Assembly: GCF_000173655.1 (NCBI RefSeq)
Contig: NZ_ABZU01000001.1
Location: 344,231-408,230 of the forward strand
Reading direction: 5' to 3'
Source of the DNA: Corynebacterium amycolatum SK46
GTDB lineage: Bacteria > Actinomycetota > Actinomycetes > Mycobacteriales > Mycobacteriaceae
DNA length: 64,000 nt
Shown here: one piece after another, positions 27,054 to 35,424 of the stretch
How positions within the stretch are numbered: the first letter of the stretch is position 1
How the letters are laid out: each line of letters starts with the position of its first letter
The notes under the pieces: model-generated
Database searches by the model: none
The model's input: the letters and a program-made list of their open reading frames with translations, nothing else
What the model was told of the DNA's origin: nothing
Translations under genes and position numbers: made by a program

Positions 27054-28238
27054 TTAGCGCTTTTGTGCGTCTGCGAGGATTTGGCGACCTGCGACCATGC
27101 GGCAAATCTGGTTGGTGCCCTCGTAGATCTGGGTGATCTTGGCGTCACGCATCATGCGCTCAACCGGGAAGTCACGGGTGAAGCCGTAACCGCCGAGCAG
27201 CTGCACGGCATCAGTGGTGACCTGCATAGCAACGTCAGAGGCGAAGGCCTTGGCGTTTGCGGCCATCAGACCCAGGCGAGCGCCGCCCTCAGCAGTGCCA
27301 CGCTCAGCGTTAGCGGCTGCGGTGTAGACCATGAGGCGAGCAGCGTCGATCTTCATACGCATGTCAGCCAGCATGAACTGGGTGTTCTGGAAAGCGGCGA
27401 TCGGCTTGCCAAACTGCTGGCGCTCCTGCACGTAACCAACCGCGTAGTCGTAAGCACCCTGCGCGATGCCCAGTGCCTGTGCACCAATAGTCGGGCGGGT
27501 GTGGTCCAGGGTCTCCAGGGCAGTCTTGAAACCGGTGCCCTCGTCGCCGATGATGCGGTCAGCCGGGATGCGGCAGTTTTCGAAGTACAGCTCCGCGGTC
27601 GGGGAACCCTTGATGCCCAGCTTGTGCTCCAGGCCACCGACGCGGAAGCCCTCGTCGTCCTTGTGGACCATGAATGCGGAGATGCCGTTGGCACCCTTCT
27701 CCGGGTCGGTGACAGCCATGACGGTGTACCAGGTGGAGCGGCCACCGTTAGTGATAAAGCACTTGGAGCCGTTGAGGACCCACTCATCGCCCTCACGGAC
27801 AGCGCGGGTCTTCATGGAACCGGCATCCGAACCGGCCTCACGCTCAGTCAGTGCGTAGGAAGCCATTTCACCGTTGGCGATGTCCGGCAGAACCTTGCTC
27901 TTCAGCTCGTCGGAGCCCTTGAGGATCAGGCCCATGGTGCCCAGCTTGTTCACAGCCGGGATAAGGGAAGCCGAGCCACAGACGCGAGCAACTTCCTCAA
28001 TAACGATGCAGGCCGCAACCGAGTCCGCACCCTGACCACCGAACTGCTCCGGAACGTGGACGGCGTTGAAGCCAGCCTCGTTGAGAGCCTTCAGGGCCTC
28101 CTCCGGGAAACGCTCGTTCTCATCGACGTCCGCTGCGTACGGAGCAATCTGCTTCTCCGCCAGGTCACGGATAACGGCGCGGAGCTCCTGGTGCTCCTCT
28201 GGCAGCTGGAACAGGTCGAATCCTGGGGTCAAAGCCAT
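27054..28238 (-). CDS. Acyl-CoA dehydrogenase
   Basis: 394 residues, FAD flavoprotein of the short/medium-chain ACAD fold. Motifs: YALTEREAGSDAGSMKTRA (FAD site), NGSKCFITNGG, GIKGSPTAELYFENCRIP, QLLGGYGFTRDFPVERMMRD and the C-terminal QIYEGTNQICRMVAGR, whose glutamate is the catalytic base. It is close to the group often called FadE25 or butyryl-CoA dehydrogenase. No ETF or other beta-oxidation gene is adjacent. GGGAGG precedes the ATG. Confidence 0.93.
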   Translation of the reverse strand: MALTPGFDLFQLPEEHQELRAVIRDLAEKQIAPYAADVDENERFPEEALKALNEAGFNAVHVPEQFGGQGADSVAACIVIEEVARVCGSASLIPAVNKLGTMGLILKGSDELKSKVLPDIANGEMASYALTEREAGSDAGSMKTRAVREGDEWVLNGSKCFITNGGRSTWYTVMAVTDPEKGANGISAFMVHKDDEGFRVGGLEHKLGIKGSPTAELYFENCRIPADRIIGDEGTGFKTALETLDHTRPTIGAQALGIAQGAYDYAVGYVQERQQFGKPIAAFQNTQFMLADMRMKIDAARLMVYTAAANAERGTAEGGARLGLMAANAKAFASDVAMQVTTDAVQLLGGYGFTRDFPVERMMRDAKITQIYEGTNQICRMVAGRQILADAQKR

Positions 28239-28345
28239 GTGGGTGTTCCTCCCGATTTAATGATTCCGATGTCGTGTTCGATATCGCGCTCAACGCATTT
28301 CTACGCAGCACCATCGCCGCACGACGTAATTATCTTCGTTTGATA

Positions 28346-29191
28346 CTAATGGCTAACACTTTGTTGCACCCGCGAAATTCGTAAAATTCTCGCGTTGCCG
28401 CGCGGCGCCCACAGAATAAACTGCGCTAGAAACTCCCGCAGCAGCGATGTCGCCCAGTACCTCAACGGCGTATAGGCCCCGACGATACACCAGGATTCCA
28501 GCCCTCGCTCGCGCACGAGCTTCGCTACCCGTGGCGCATGAAAATCACTGGTCACAACAACCGTTCCAGCGCTCAACGCACCGTCGGTGCCGCGCATCAG
28601 TTCGCACGCATAGTCAATGTTTTCCGACGTATTCGTCGATTGGTCCTCGGGGATCAACTCGATGTCGCCACGCTTTACGACGTCCCCCGCGTTCGCCTCC
28701 AACCACTCCACCATGGCGTCCGCTTCGGAGCAGGTGGCATCTGTCACCGCTTCACTGCCGAGCCCACCGGAGCAGATAATTCGCTCGGTACGCTCATCAC
28801 ACGCTGCGACTGCTCGCTGTAATCTTCTGGCCAGCAGCGCCGAGGGCCGATTGTTCTTCAATGCGCACCCCAGCACAACCACAGTGTGTGGCGGCACAGT
28901 TGGTTTTTTGGCTGCACATCGAAGGCGAACGGCCTCGAAAACGATCGCTGCGGCTCCTGGTACTGCGAGGCCGGCGAGCAGGGGCGTCGTCAAGCGATGC
29001 GATGCGGCGGCGTAGTAGGCGCGGTAGCTGGCCAGTGTCCACGCGGCACCAACTGTGGGAAGAACCCACCGCGGAGGTCTGCGATTGGGCAGGCGTGGTG
29101 GGCGTAGCTCCGAACTAGCGGCGACACGTAGTCCGCCGACCAGAAGCATGGAACCGAAGCCTGCACCGAGGCACGCGAGCGTTTTTCTCAT
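28346..29191 (-). CDS. DUF218 (YdcF/ElyC-like) membrane protein
   Basis: 281 residues from ATG 29191, which shares one base with the stop of the upstream kinase gene (TGATG), so longer starts are unlikely. Three N-terminal hydrophobic segments precede the DUF218 domain: VVVLGCALKNNRPSALLARRL, CSGGLGSEAVTDATCSEADAM, EDQSTNTSENIDYACELM and TVVVTSDFHAPRVAKLVRERG. ElyC-type proteins affect envelope polymer synthesis through undecaprenyl-phosphate; YdcF binds SAM. Which applies here is unknown. Confidence 0.82.
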   Translation of the reverse strand: MRKTLACLGAGFGSMLLVGGLRVAASSELRPPRLPNRRPPRWVLPTVGAAWTLASYRAYYAAASHRLTTPLLAGLAVPGAAAIVFEAVRLRCAAKKPTVPPHTVVVLGCALKNNRPSALLARRLQRAVAACDERTERIICSGGLGSEAVTDATCSEADAMVEWLEANAGDVVKRGDIELIPEDQSTNTSENIDYACELMRGTDGALSAGTVVVTSDFHAPRVAKLVRERGLESWCIVGAYTPLRYWATSLLREFLAQFILWAPRGNARILRISRVQQSVSH

Positions 29192-29706
29192 CAGTGCTTC
29201 CACGTTAACTGTTCTGGGACGTTGATGGTCCAGTCGACGAGCTGTTGCGGATTGTGTTTGGCCATATGCTGGGATTCCTGCTCTGCCCACATGTCCCAGT
29301 GCTCCTCGAAGTGGTCGTCGCGAGCCATGGCACGGGCAAATCGAGTCTGCGTGTCCAGCTCTACCCAGACTCCCCAGACGTTGCCGTCGCCGATGGCGCG
29401 GGCAGCGGCAAGATTAGCTTCGGTGACAGCGCCGCAGCCTTCGACGATGAGCGAGGAGCCCGGTGGCGTTTGGACCCACTCGGCGAATTCACTGGCGTAC
29501 CAGTCCCACCGGCGGTACCCGCGTTCTTCGGCCGGTAGCGCGGGGTTCAAAATGGTCTCCGCAACTGCGGCCGATGCTTTCTGCAGGCCGGACCAGCCCG
29601 GATAGACATCCTCCAAGTGGATAACTGGCCAACCGAGGATACTGTGCAACTTTGCCGAAAAGGTGGTTTTGCCACTGCCGGAACGGCCGTCAATAAGCAG
29701 AATCAT
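29191..29706 (-). CDS. P-loop kinase-like ATPase
   Basis: 171 residues starting MILLIDGRSGSGKTTF, with a Walker A at residues 7-15. It resembles uridine-kinase/adenylate-kinase-like small-molecule kinases, with an acidic HLEDVYPGW substrate-loop and a RFARAMARDD lid region. It is the fourth gene of the ECF transporter run (ykoE, ykoD, ykoC, kinase, DUF218), so a kinase for the imported vitamin precursor is an attractive guess, but nothing in the sequence proves it. Reading frames opening as far up as 29979 would overlap ykoC and are not used. Confidence 0.75.
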   Translation of the reverse strand: MILLIDGRSGSGKTTFSAKLHSILGWPVIHLEDVYPGWSGLQKASAAVAETILNPALPAEERGYRRWDWYASEFAEWVQTPPGSSLIVEGCGAVTEANLAAARAIGDGNVWGVWVELDTQTRFARAMARDDHFEEHWDMWAEQESQHMAKHNPQQLVDWTINVPEQLTWKH

Positions 29707-29725
29707 CGTGATCGAAACGCCTTTG

Positions 29726-30544
29726 TTACGCCACGCCCAGGAAGCGGAACTCCCCAGCCCACACGGAAATACCGATTGCTGCGATGGCGATGGCAAGGCA
29801 GGCGGCCATGGTGACATAGTCACGCCCGGCCAATGTCGAGGTGTGCCACCACGTACGCTTAATCGGTGCGCCAAAGCCGCGGGCCTCCATGGCCGTAGCC
29901 AGTTTGGTGCCGCGGCGCAGCGCAAACACCAGCAGAGCGAACACCTGGGAAATAGTCCGGCGGATTGCGCCATGGTCACCCAAACCGCGTGCGCGACGGG
30001 CTCGGGTCAGCGCCTGCCAATCGCTGATGAACAGGCCGACGAGCCGCAGACTGGCCACCGTTGCCAGCACAAACCGGCTGGGCAACCTGAGAATCTGCGC
30101 CAGCCCATTGCCCAGATCGGTGGGGTCGATATTGGCTGTCAGCACGATAACTGGAGTACCGATAGCCAGCACACGCAACATAATCGCGATGGCCAGGGAA
30201 ATGGAATTATCCGTCACATGCGCAAGCAGAAAGGAGAAATACTCTTTGCCCTCCGGGTTGCCGTAGAGCGCCATCGAGATGCCCGAGATGGGCACGGCGA
30301 TAAGAAGTGGCAGACTGCGTCCTAGAAAACGACGAAAACCCAAACCCGACAGCGGCACCAAGAAAAGCGTGCAGACAAGCGCGACCACTGCGGAGACCCA
30401 GTCGATGGAAATCAGCAGCGGCGTAGTGAGCAAGAACAGGCCCAGCACTCTCGCCACCGGGTTGACCGTCGCGAGGAAAGGCCGCTTGCTCGAAGCAGCG
30501 CGCTGCGTCCCTTCAGCCGTACCGGCGGAACCGACTTCAGTCAC
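29726..30544 (-). CDS. ykoC: ECF transporter transmembrane (T) component, YkoC-like
   Basis: 272 residues. About five hydrophobic segments and the EcfT/CbiQ coupling helices: ARRARGLG and, later, LRRGTKLATAMEARGFG, whose Ala-Arg-Gly signatures dock onto the two ATPases. An N-terminal Ser/Thr-rich tail of 25 residues precedes the first helix. The start codon overlaps the stop of the ATPase gene by four bases (ATGA), so translation is coupled. Confidence 0.9.
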   Translation of the reverse strand: MTEVGSAGTAEGTQRAASSKRPFLATVNPVARVLGLFLLTTPLLISIDWVSAVVALVCTLFLVPLSGLGFRRFLGRSLPLLIAVPISGISMALYGNPEGKEYFSFLLAHVTDNSISLAIAIMLRVLAIGTPVIVLTANIDPTDLGNGLAQILRLPSRFVLATVASLRLVGLFISDWQALTRARRARGLGDHGAIRRTISQVFALLVFALRRGTKLATAMEARGFGAPIKRTWWHTSTLAGRDYVTMAACLAIAIAAIGISVWAGEFRFLGVA

Positions 30545-32157
30545 GCTTTCCCTCCTGCTTCGTCCTTGCCGCGCGAACCGCTATTGCTGCTCGGACCGGC
30601 CTGCTCCCCTGAACCACGCTGGCCCGGCACCGCACGGTGTGACCTCTCCGGATGAAACATATCCATGTCGATGACGTAGTCCCCCATCGCTTGAACCACC
30701 AGCGGATCGTGGGTAATCGAAATAACAGTTCGGCCGTCGTCAGCAAGCTGGCGAAGCAAAGTGAGCAGCTCGGTGAATGTCCGGCGGTCTTGGCCGAACG
30801 TCGGTTCGTCGAGAAGCACAATATCCGGCGCTGTCGCCAGCATGGTCGCCACCGACAGACGTCGCTTCTCACCGCCGGAAAGCGAGAATGGGTTCGCCTT
30901 GGTCAGGGCCGTTAGCCGCAGACGCTCAAGCAGTTCTTCGATGCGCTTATCAGCGTTGACACCGACAAGCTTGGGGCCAAGCTGCAACTCTTCCAGCACT
31001 GTGCCGGTAACGAATTGATGCTCGGGATCCTGGAACACCGTGCCAATCCGAGTAGCCAACTTCTTCGACGGCCATTTCCACGGCGCACTACCGCTGCCTG
31101 CCACTTGGACCGTGCCCGACATCGGCTCAAGCAGGCCGCCGAGCGTCAACGCTAACGTGGACTTTCCGCTGCCATTGTGACCAACGATGCAGGTGGAAGC
31201 TTCAGATGGGATAGAAACGGATACATCGCGAGCGATCGGCTCAACAGTTTCGCCACCGCTGAACCACGACTTCTTCGCGCCATAGCCGATGTCCAACTCG
31301 CAGGTTTCAATCGCGATGTCTCCGCTAGGGCGCCCGTCCTGGTCGCAGGCAACTGAACGCGCGTCCGGCAGCGCGGGCGGAGCACCCGGAATCCACACCC
31401 CAGCATCCGTCAGAGCTTGCCCGTAGTCTTCCAAGACCCGATGAGGCGCACCATCGGCAATCACGCCTCCGCGGCCCAGCACGATGATGCGGTCGACCAC
31501 ATCGACCCACGCATCCACCCGATGCTCGACCACAATCAGTGCCGCACCGGTTCTCTCCGCTGCGGCAATCGCAGCATCGCGGAGTAACGGCACACCGGCC
31601 GGGTCGATGTTGGCCGTCGGCTCGTCCAAGCAAATGACCCGTGCGCCCATTGCCAGCACACCCGCCAATGCGAGGCGCTGCTTCTGCCCACCCGAAAGCC
31701 TGTGCGTGGGATGATCCAGCGGCAAATCCAGCCCCACCAAATCCAGGCTGGCGCGCACTCGGTTGCCAATCTCAGCCGGGGCAACGCCAAGGTTTTCCGC
31801 ACCAAAGGCAACATCGTCGCCAACGCGAGCACTAATCGTCTGCGAGTCAGGGTCTTGCAGCACTAAGCCCACCGCGCCCCGTGCGGAAGCGGGAGTACGA
31901 CCTTCAATCAGGAGCGTTCCGGTGGCTTCGCCATCGGAGTCGTCGCCAAGCACGCCAGCAATAGCGGCGAGCAGCGTCGACTTCCCCATCCCCGACGCGC
32001 CGAGCAACAGCACCTTTTCACCGCGCTCGATGTCCAGCGTGATGTCGTTCAGTACCGCAGCTTTGCGCCCCGCGTGCCGATATCCGAATCCCCGCGCGCT
32101 CACCGCAGGGACATTTCCGCTTGACGACGGCCCCCGCGTCAACGCCTCATCTGTCAT
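30541..32157 (-). CDS. ykoD: ECF transporter ATPase with two fused ABC domains, YkoD-like
   Basis: 538 residues holding two complete ATP-binding cassettes. First: Walker A LLLGASGMGKSTLL, signature LSGGQKQRLALAG, Walker B VICLDEPTANID. Second: Walker A CIVGHNGSGKSTLAL, signature LSGGEKRRLSVATM, Walker B IVLLDEPTFGQD. The linker between them is about 40 residues. In B. subtilis the YkoEDC system moves the pyrimidine part of thiamine or a related compound. It starts eight bases after ykoE. Confidence 0.92.
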   Translation of the reverse strand: MTDEALTRGPSSSGNVPAVSARGFGYRHAGRKAAVLNDITLDIERGEKVLLLGASGMGKSTLLAAIAGVLGDDSDGEATGTLLIEGRTPASARGAVGLVLQDPDSQTISARVGDDVAFGAENLGVAPAEIGNRVRASLDLVGLDLPLDHPTHRLSGGQKQRLALAGVLAMGARVICLDEPTANIDPAGVPLLRDAAIAAAERTGAALIVVEHRVDAWVDVVDRIIVLGRGGVIADGAPHRVLEDYGQALTDAGVWIPGAPPALPDARSVACDQDGRPSGDIAIETCELDIGYGAKKSWFSGGETVEPIARDVSVSIPSEASTCIVGHNGSGKSTLALTLGGLLEPMSGTVQVAGSGSAPWKWPSKKLATRIGTVFQDPEHQFVTGTVLEELQLGPKLVGVNADKRIEELLERLRLTALTKANPFSLSGGEKRRLSVATMLATAPDIVLLDEPTFGQDRRTFTELLTLLRQLADDGRTVISITHDPLVVQAMGDYVIDMDMFHPERSHRAVPGQRGSGEQAGPSSNSGSRGKDEAGGKA

Positions 32158-32165
32158 CGATTTTC

Positions 32166-32774
32166 CTAGACGTCGTCGTGCCGCTCTCGCCCGATGGCAA
32201 AACGATCCAGCGCTCCAGTTGCCGCCAGTGCCTTAGCCAGAAAGTAAGCCAGCAGACCGGCGAGGACGGCACCAGACAGCGCCGAGGAGATCAGGTAGAT
32301 GACGTTGAATTCGAAAGTCTTGGCCAGATTGCCGGTGAAAAGCTCAAAAGTCCATGCGCCGACACCTGCCATGAGACCTGAGATAACCACGGTGGCAAGG
32401 TTGTAGCTCTTATACGCCAGAATGAGGAACACCAGTTCCGCGCCGAGCCCCTGCGCCAAACCTGAGTACAGGGTGGTGATACCCCACTGGTTACCGATCA
32501 GTGCTGAAACCGTCGCCGCGATTACCTCGACGAAGATAGCTGCGCCCGGCTTGCGAATGATGTACGCGCCGAGCGGACCACCGAGGAACCACATACCAGC
32601 GACCAAACCGCCAAGACCAGGAGTAAGCGCATTGACTGCTTCATAGCCCGCACCGCCGATGATGTTCCAGATAACAAAAATCAGGCCAACGGCCACGCCG
32701 ATAACAGCTGCGATGATGATGTCAATATTGCGCCACGAGAAGTTAGCGCGCGCTGCACTCGCCGATTGCGTCAT
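32166..32774 (-). CDS. ykoE: ECF transporter substrate-binding (S) component, YkoE family
   Basis: 202 residues, five or six hydrophobic segments, matching YkoE: an N-terminal RNIDIIIAAVIGVAVGLIFVIW helix, then GGLVAGMWFLGGPLGAYIIRKPGAAIFVEV and GAELVFLILAYKSYNLA. First gene of the operon, AGGAG before the ATG. Thiamine or hydroxymethylpyrimidine is the usual substrate. I searched the 156-base upstream region for the TPP riboswitch core (CTGAGA) and did not find it, unlike thiC in this window. Confidence 0.88.
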   Translation of the reverse strand: MTQSASAARANFSWRNIDIIIAAVIGVAVGLIFVIWNIIGGAGYEAVNALTPGLGGLVAGMWFLGGPLGAYIIRKPGAAIFVEVIAATVSALIGNQWGITTLYSGLAQGLGAELVFLILAYKSYNLATVVISGLMAGVGAWTFELFTGNLAKTFEFNVIYLISSALSGAVLAGLLAYFLAKALAATGALDRFAIGRERHDDV

Positions 32775-32930
32775 CCCACTTGCTCCTATTTTTCTTTAAC
32801 TCGAGCGGTATTGCTCAAACATTATTGATGTATTCATTATCGGCATCTGGGGCTTTGCCGACACGCCCTAAGCACTAACTTTTGCCTACCCTACCGCGCC
32901 CAGCAGATGGCCTAGATAACATAAGGAACC

Positions 32931-34982
32931 ATGACTAAAGCCGAGCGGTCATCTACAGGAGATACCCCAACTGCCCAAACCCCTCATACGCCGACAGTCG
33001 GCGATGAGGGGACAGCCGCGGATTCCGCAGTGAAAACTGCCGAGGCCCCTGGTGCTGACAACACCGCTGAGCAGGAAAGTTCTCGCCCATACTACATGCC
33101 CACATTGACGTGGGGCGAGAGACTTGACCTGTCTGCGAAGCAGTGGTGGCCACTCATCGGAGTTGTTATTGCGATACAGCTTGTCGCTCGCATTCTGGTG
33201 CTGACTAGCCATGGTTTTTACTGGGATGACTTCATCATTATTGGCCACCTTTACGACACCCCACTGCTGAGCAAGGACTACCTGCTTCAGGATCACGACG
33301 GGCACCTTGCCCCACTGGCCTTCTTGGCGCAAGGCCTCTATCACCTCATCGCGCCGTGGAACTGGTGGCTACCGGCTACCACCATGGCCGTGATGTCGGT
33401 AGTGCTGACATACGCCACAGCGAAACTCTTTGAGCTTCTCACTGGCCGCACGCTGGTGTCGCTCTTCCTCATCACGGTCGTCGCCTGGACACCGCTGATG
33501 CTTCCGGGAGATACCTGGTGGTCGGCCGCGGCCAATTCCCAGCCGTTCCACCTGGCATTCGTGATCTTCATGATTGTCGCCATTCGCACCACTATGCGCC
33601 GTTCTTTCGGCCCCCGCCTGTGGGAAGCCGTAGGCCTGTTCGCGCTGCTGGCAGTGGCGCTCGGGTTCTTTGAGAAGTCCCTGGCTATCGCACCGATTTC
33701 CATGCTGGTTGTCATCACGTTGGCTTACATGGAGCGCAGAAATATCCTGCAGGTTCTCCGCCGTGGCCTCGTCATCTGGATCCCATCGATGCTGCTGACC
33801 GGCGCCTGGGCACTGTGGTACTACTTCGGCCCCGCCGAAACCACCGGATTCATTTCCGACAAGCTACAGCCCGAACTGTTCTTCAACGGCCTCGGCCAGA
33901 TTTTTGCCGGCATCATCGGCGGACCAACAAGCTGGGAACGCTGGGCTCCGGGACAGCCGTTTGCCTCCGCTTCGTCTCAGCTGATTACTCTCGGCGGCAT
34001 TATCCTGTTGATTCTGTCTGCCACCCTCATCGGCCGCGATTACCGTGGCTGGGCTCCGTGGACGCTATCGGTGGCGTACATGTTCACCACCTTGTTCGCC
34101 ATCACTCTGTTCCGCTCGGGAGAGAACACCTCTGGCGTGCTGGCGCACACTTTGCACTACTACTCTGATGTCGCGCTCGTGATCGTAATCTGCGTCGCGA
34201 TCTCCCTGGCTGGACTCCCACCGAAGGACGAGGCACCAGCGCTGCTACCGGCTCGTACGCACATTCTGATTTGGTCGCTGGGCATCGCGCTGGCTGTCAC
34301 CTCCACGATTTCCGTGGTCACTTACCGCAATGCCTGGTCTGATGACATCGCAATGGAGTGGATCGGCAACACCAAGGCGTCGCTGTCCGCGCTGCGCGAG
34401 GAGGCCGATGCCGCTGGCCCTGACAAGGCGATCGACTACAACCTCATCGACCAGCCCGTCCCCTTCGAAATCCTCGTGCCCGTCGCCGCTCCGATGAACA
34501 TGTACTCGCGGGTGTTTGATGCGGTCTCCGATCGCCCTCCGTTTGAGCGCGTCACCGGACACCCGCGCATGTTCAATACAGACGGTTCGCTTATCGACGC
34601 CAAGGTCTCCGAGATCACCCGTGTCACCGATGGCCCTGTCGAGCAGTGTGGCCATCGCATCACAGTTGGCGAGGACGGCACTGCCTCGGAGGACATCAAG
34701 TTGGAGAACATCATCAAACTCGGTGACTGGGTGCTTGAGTTCCCGGCCACCGCCTCTGAGGACATGGATGTGCGCCTGTCACTCCCCAATCCTTTCGAGA
34801 CCGAAGAGCAAACCCGCGGTGGTTCCACAGTCGTGAAGATGAACAATGATCTACGACCGCGCTATGTGTACCTCAACGGTGGCGGAAATACTCTCCATGT
34901 CGATGTGGAAAAGGCGACTCCGGGGGCAACGCTATGCATCGGCGCGGGGGCGATTGGCCCCTTGGTTCCCGCAAGCCGTTAA
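32931..34982 (+). CDS. Large GT-C-type membrane glycosyltransferase-like protein
   Basis: 683 residues. A cytoplasmic Thr/Pro/Ala-rich tail of about 60 residues is followed by about eleven hydrophobic segments and then an extracellular beta-rich domain of roughly 220 residues. After the first helix the loop reads FYWDDFIIIGHLYD and DYLLQDHDGHLAPLAF, with the paired acidic residues expected for a polyprenyl-phosphate-sugar glycosyltransferase. The donor and acceptor are unknown; an arabinan, mannan or glycolipid role in the envelope is an inference. AAGGA lies five bases before the ATG. Divergent from ykoE. Confidence 0.72.
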   Translation: MTKAERSSTGDTPTAQTPHTPTVGDEGTAADSAVKTAEAPGADNTAEQESSRPYYMPTLTWGERLDLSAKQWWPLIGVVIAIQLVARILVLTSHGFYWDDFIIIGHLYDTPLLSKDYLLQDHDGHLAPLAFLAQGLYHLIAPWNWWLPATTMAVMSVVLTYATAKLFELLTGRTLVSLFLITVVAWTPLMLPGDTWWSAAANSQPFHLAFVIFMIVAIRTTMRRSFGPRLWEAVGLFALLAVALGFFEKSLAIAPISMLVVITLAYMERRNILQVLRRGLVIWIPSMLLTGAWALWYYFGPAETTGFISDKLQPELFFNGLGQIFAGIIGGPTSWERWAPGQPFASASSQLITLGGIILLILSATLIGRDYRGWAPWTLSVAYMFTTLFAITLFRSGENTSGVLAHTLHYYSDVALVIVICVAISLAGLPPKDEAPALLPARTHILIWSLGIALAVTSTISVVTYRNAWSDDIAMEWIGNTKASLSALREEADAAGPDKAIDYNLIDQPVPFEILVPVAAPMNMYSRVFDAVSDRPPFERVTGHPRMFNTDGSLIDAKVSEITRVTDGPVEQCGHRITVGEDGTASEDIKLENIIKLGDWVLEFPATASEDMDVRLSLPNPFETEEQTRGGSTVVKMNNDLRPRYVYLNGGGNTLHVDVEKATPGATLCIGAGAIGPLVPASR

Positions 34983-35071
34983 GATTCCTCTAAGATATTG
35001 CTTTAAGATAATGTGAGAAAAGTTCATTAGCCCCTAGTAGCTATTGTTTTTCCGACAGAGGAGCCACATCC

Positions 35072-35269
35072 ATGCGTAACCGCATCGTCGGCGCTATCGC
35101 CGCATCCGCCATTGCCGCAGCAGCCCTGGTCGCTTGCTCTCCCCCGAATCAGGTTGACTCTGACGTGAAGGTCGGTGACCAGGCCACCCCGTCGGAGACC
35201 TTCGAGCAGAAGGCCACCACTCCGGCATCCTCCGACGAGATGACTCCTGCTGAGACCGCAGAGATGTAA
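35072..35269 (+). CDS. Small lipoprotein
   Basis: 65 residues: signal peptide MRNRIVGAIAASAIAAAALVAC with the lipobox LVAC at residue 22, then an acidic, Thr/Pro/Ser-rich mature part with no fold that I recognise. GAGGAG about 12 bases before the ATG. It lies 90 bases after the glycosyltransferase gene and before a strong terminator. Confidence 0.8.
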   Translation: MRNRIVGAIAASAIAAAALVACSPPNQVDSDVKVGDQATPSETFEQKATTPASSDEMTPAETAEM

Positions 35270-35360
35270 TCACTGCATCTGCGAAAACAGGGTTAGCTAG
35301 CAAACATAAGCGCAGTCACTACCCCTTGTGCCCACTCACCGATGGGGCACGAAAGAATTA

Positions 35361-35389
35361 CCGCCCGGACATGGTGTCCGGGCGGTTTT
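35361..35389 (+). terminator. Intrinsic terminator of the small lipoprotein gene
   Basis: CCGCCCGGACA (35361-35371) and TGTCCGGGCGG (35375-35385) form a perfect 11-bp stem with a TGG loop, followed by TTTT. It may also stop the GH13 gene arriving from the other strand, although the A run there is short. Confidence 0.9.
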
Positions 35390-35424
35390 GGTTCTCCGGG
35401 GCAGCCTAGAGCCGCGATGAGAGC

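Noticed and set aside
27063..28343. 426-codon open frame antisense to the acyl-CoA dehydrogenase gene
   Set aside because: Codon-bias shadow of a conserved enzyme gene.
29192..29290. N-terminal extension of the DUF218 protein
   Set aside because: It lies entirely inside the kinase gene; the TGATG junction gives a better start.
29707..29979. N-terminal extension of the P-loop kinase
   Set aside because: It overlaps ykoC in another frame and is rich in Trp, Cys and Pro; the kinase fold begins at ATG 29706.
32775..32930. TPP riboswitch before ykoE
   Set aside because: No CTGAGA or GGGTAATACC core on the - strand; only a short hairpin around 32839-32861.
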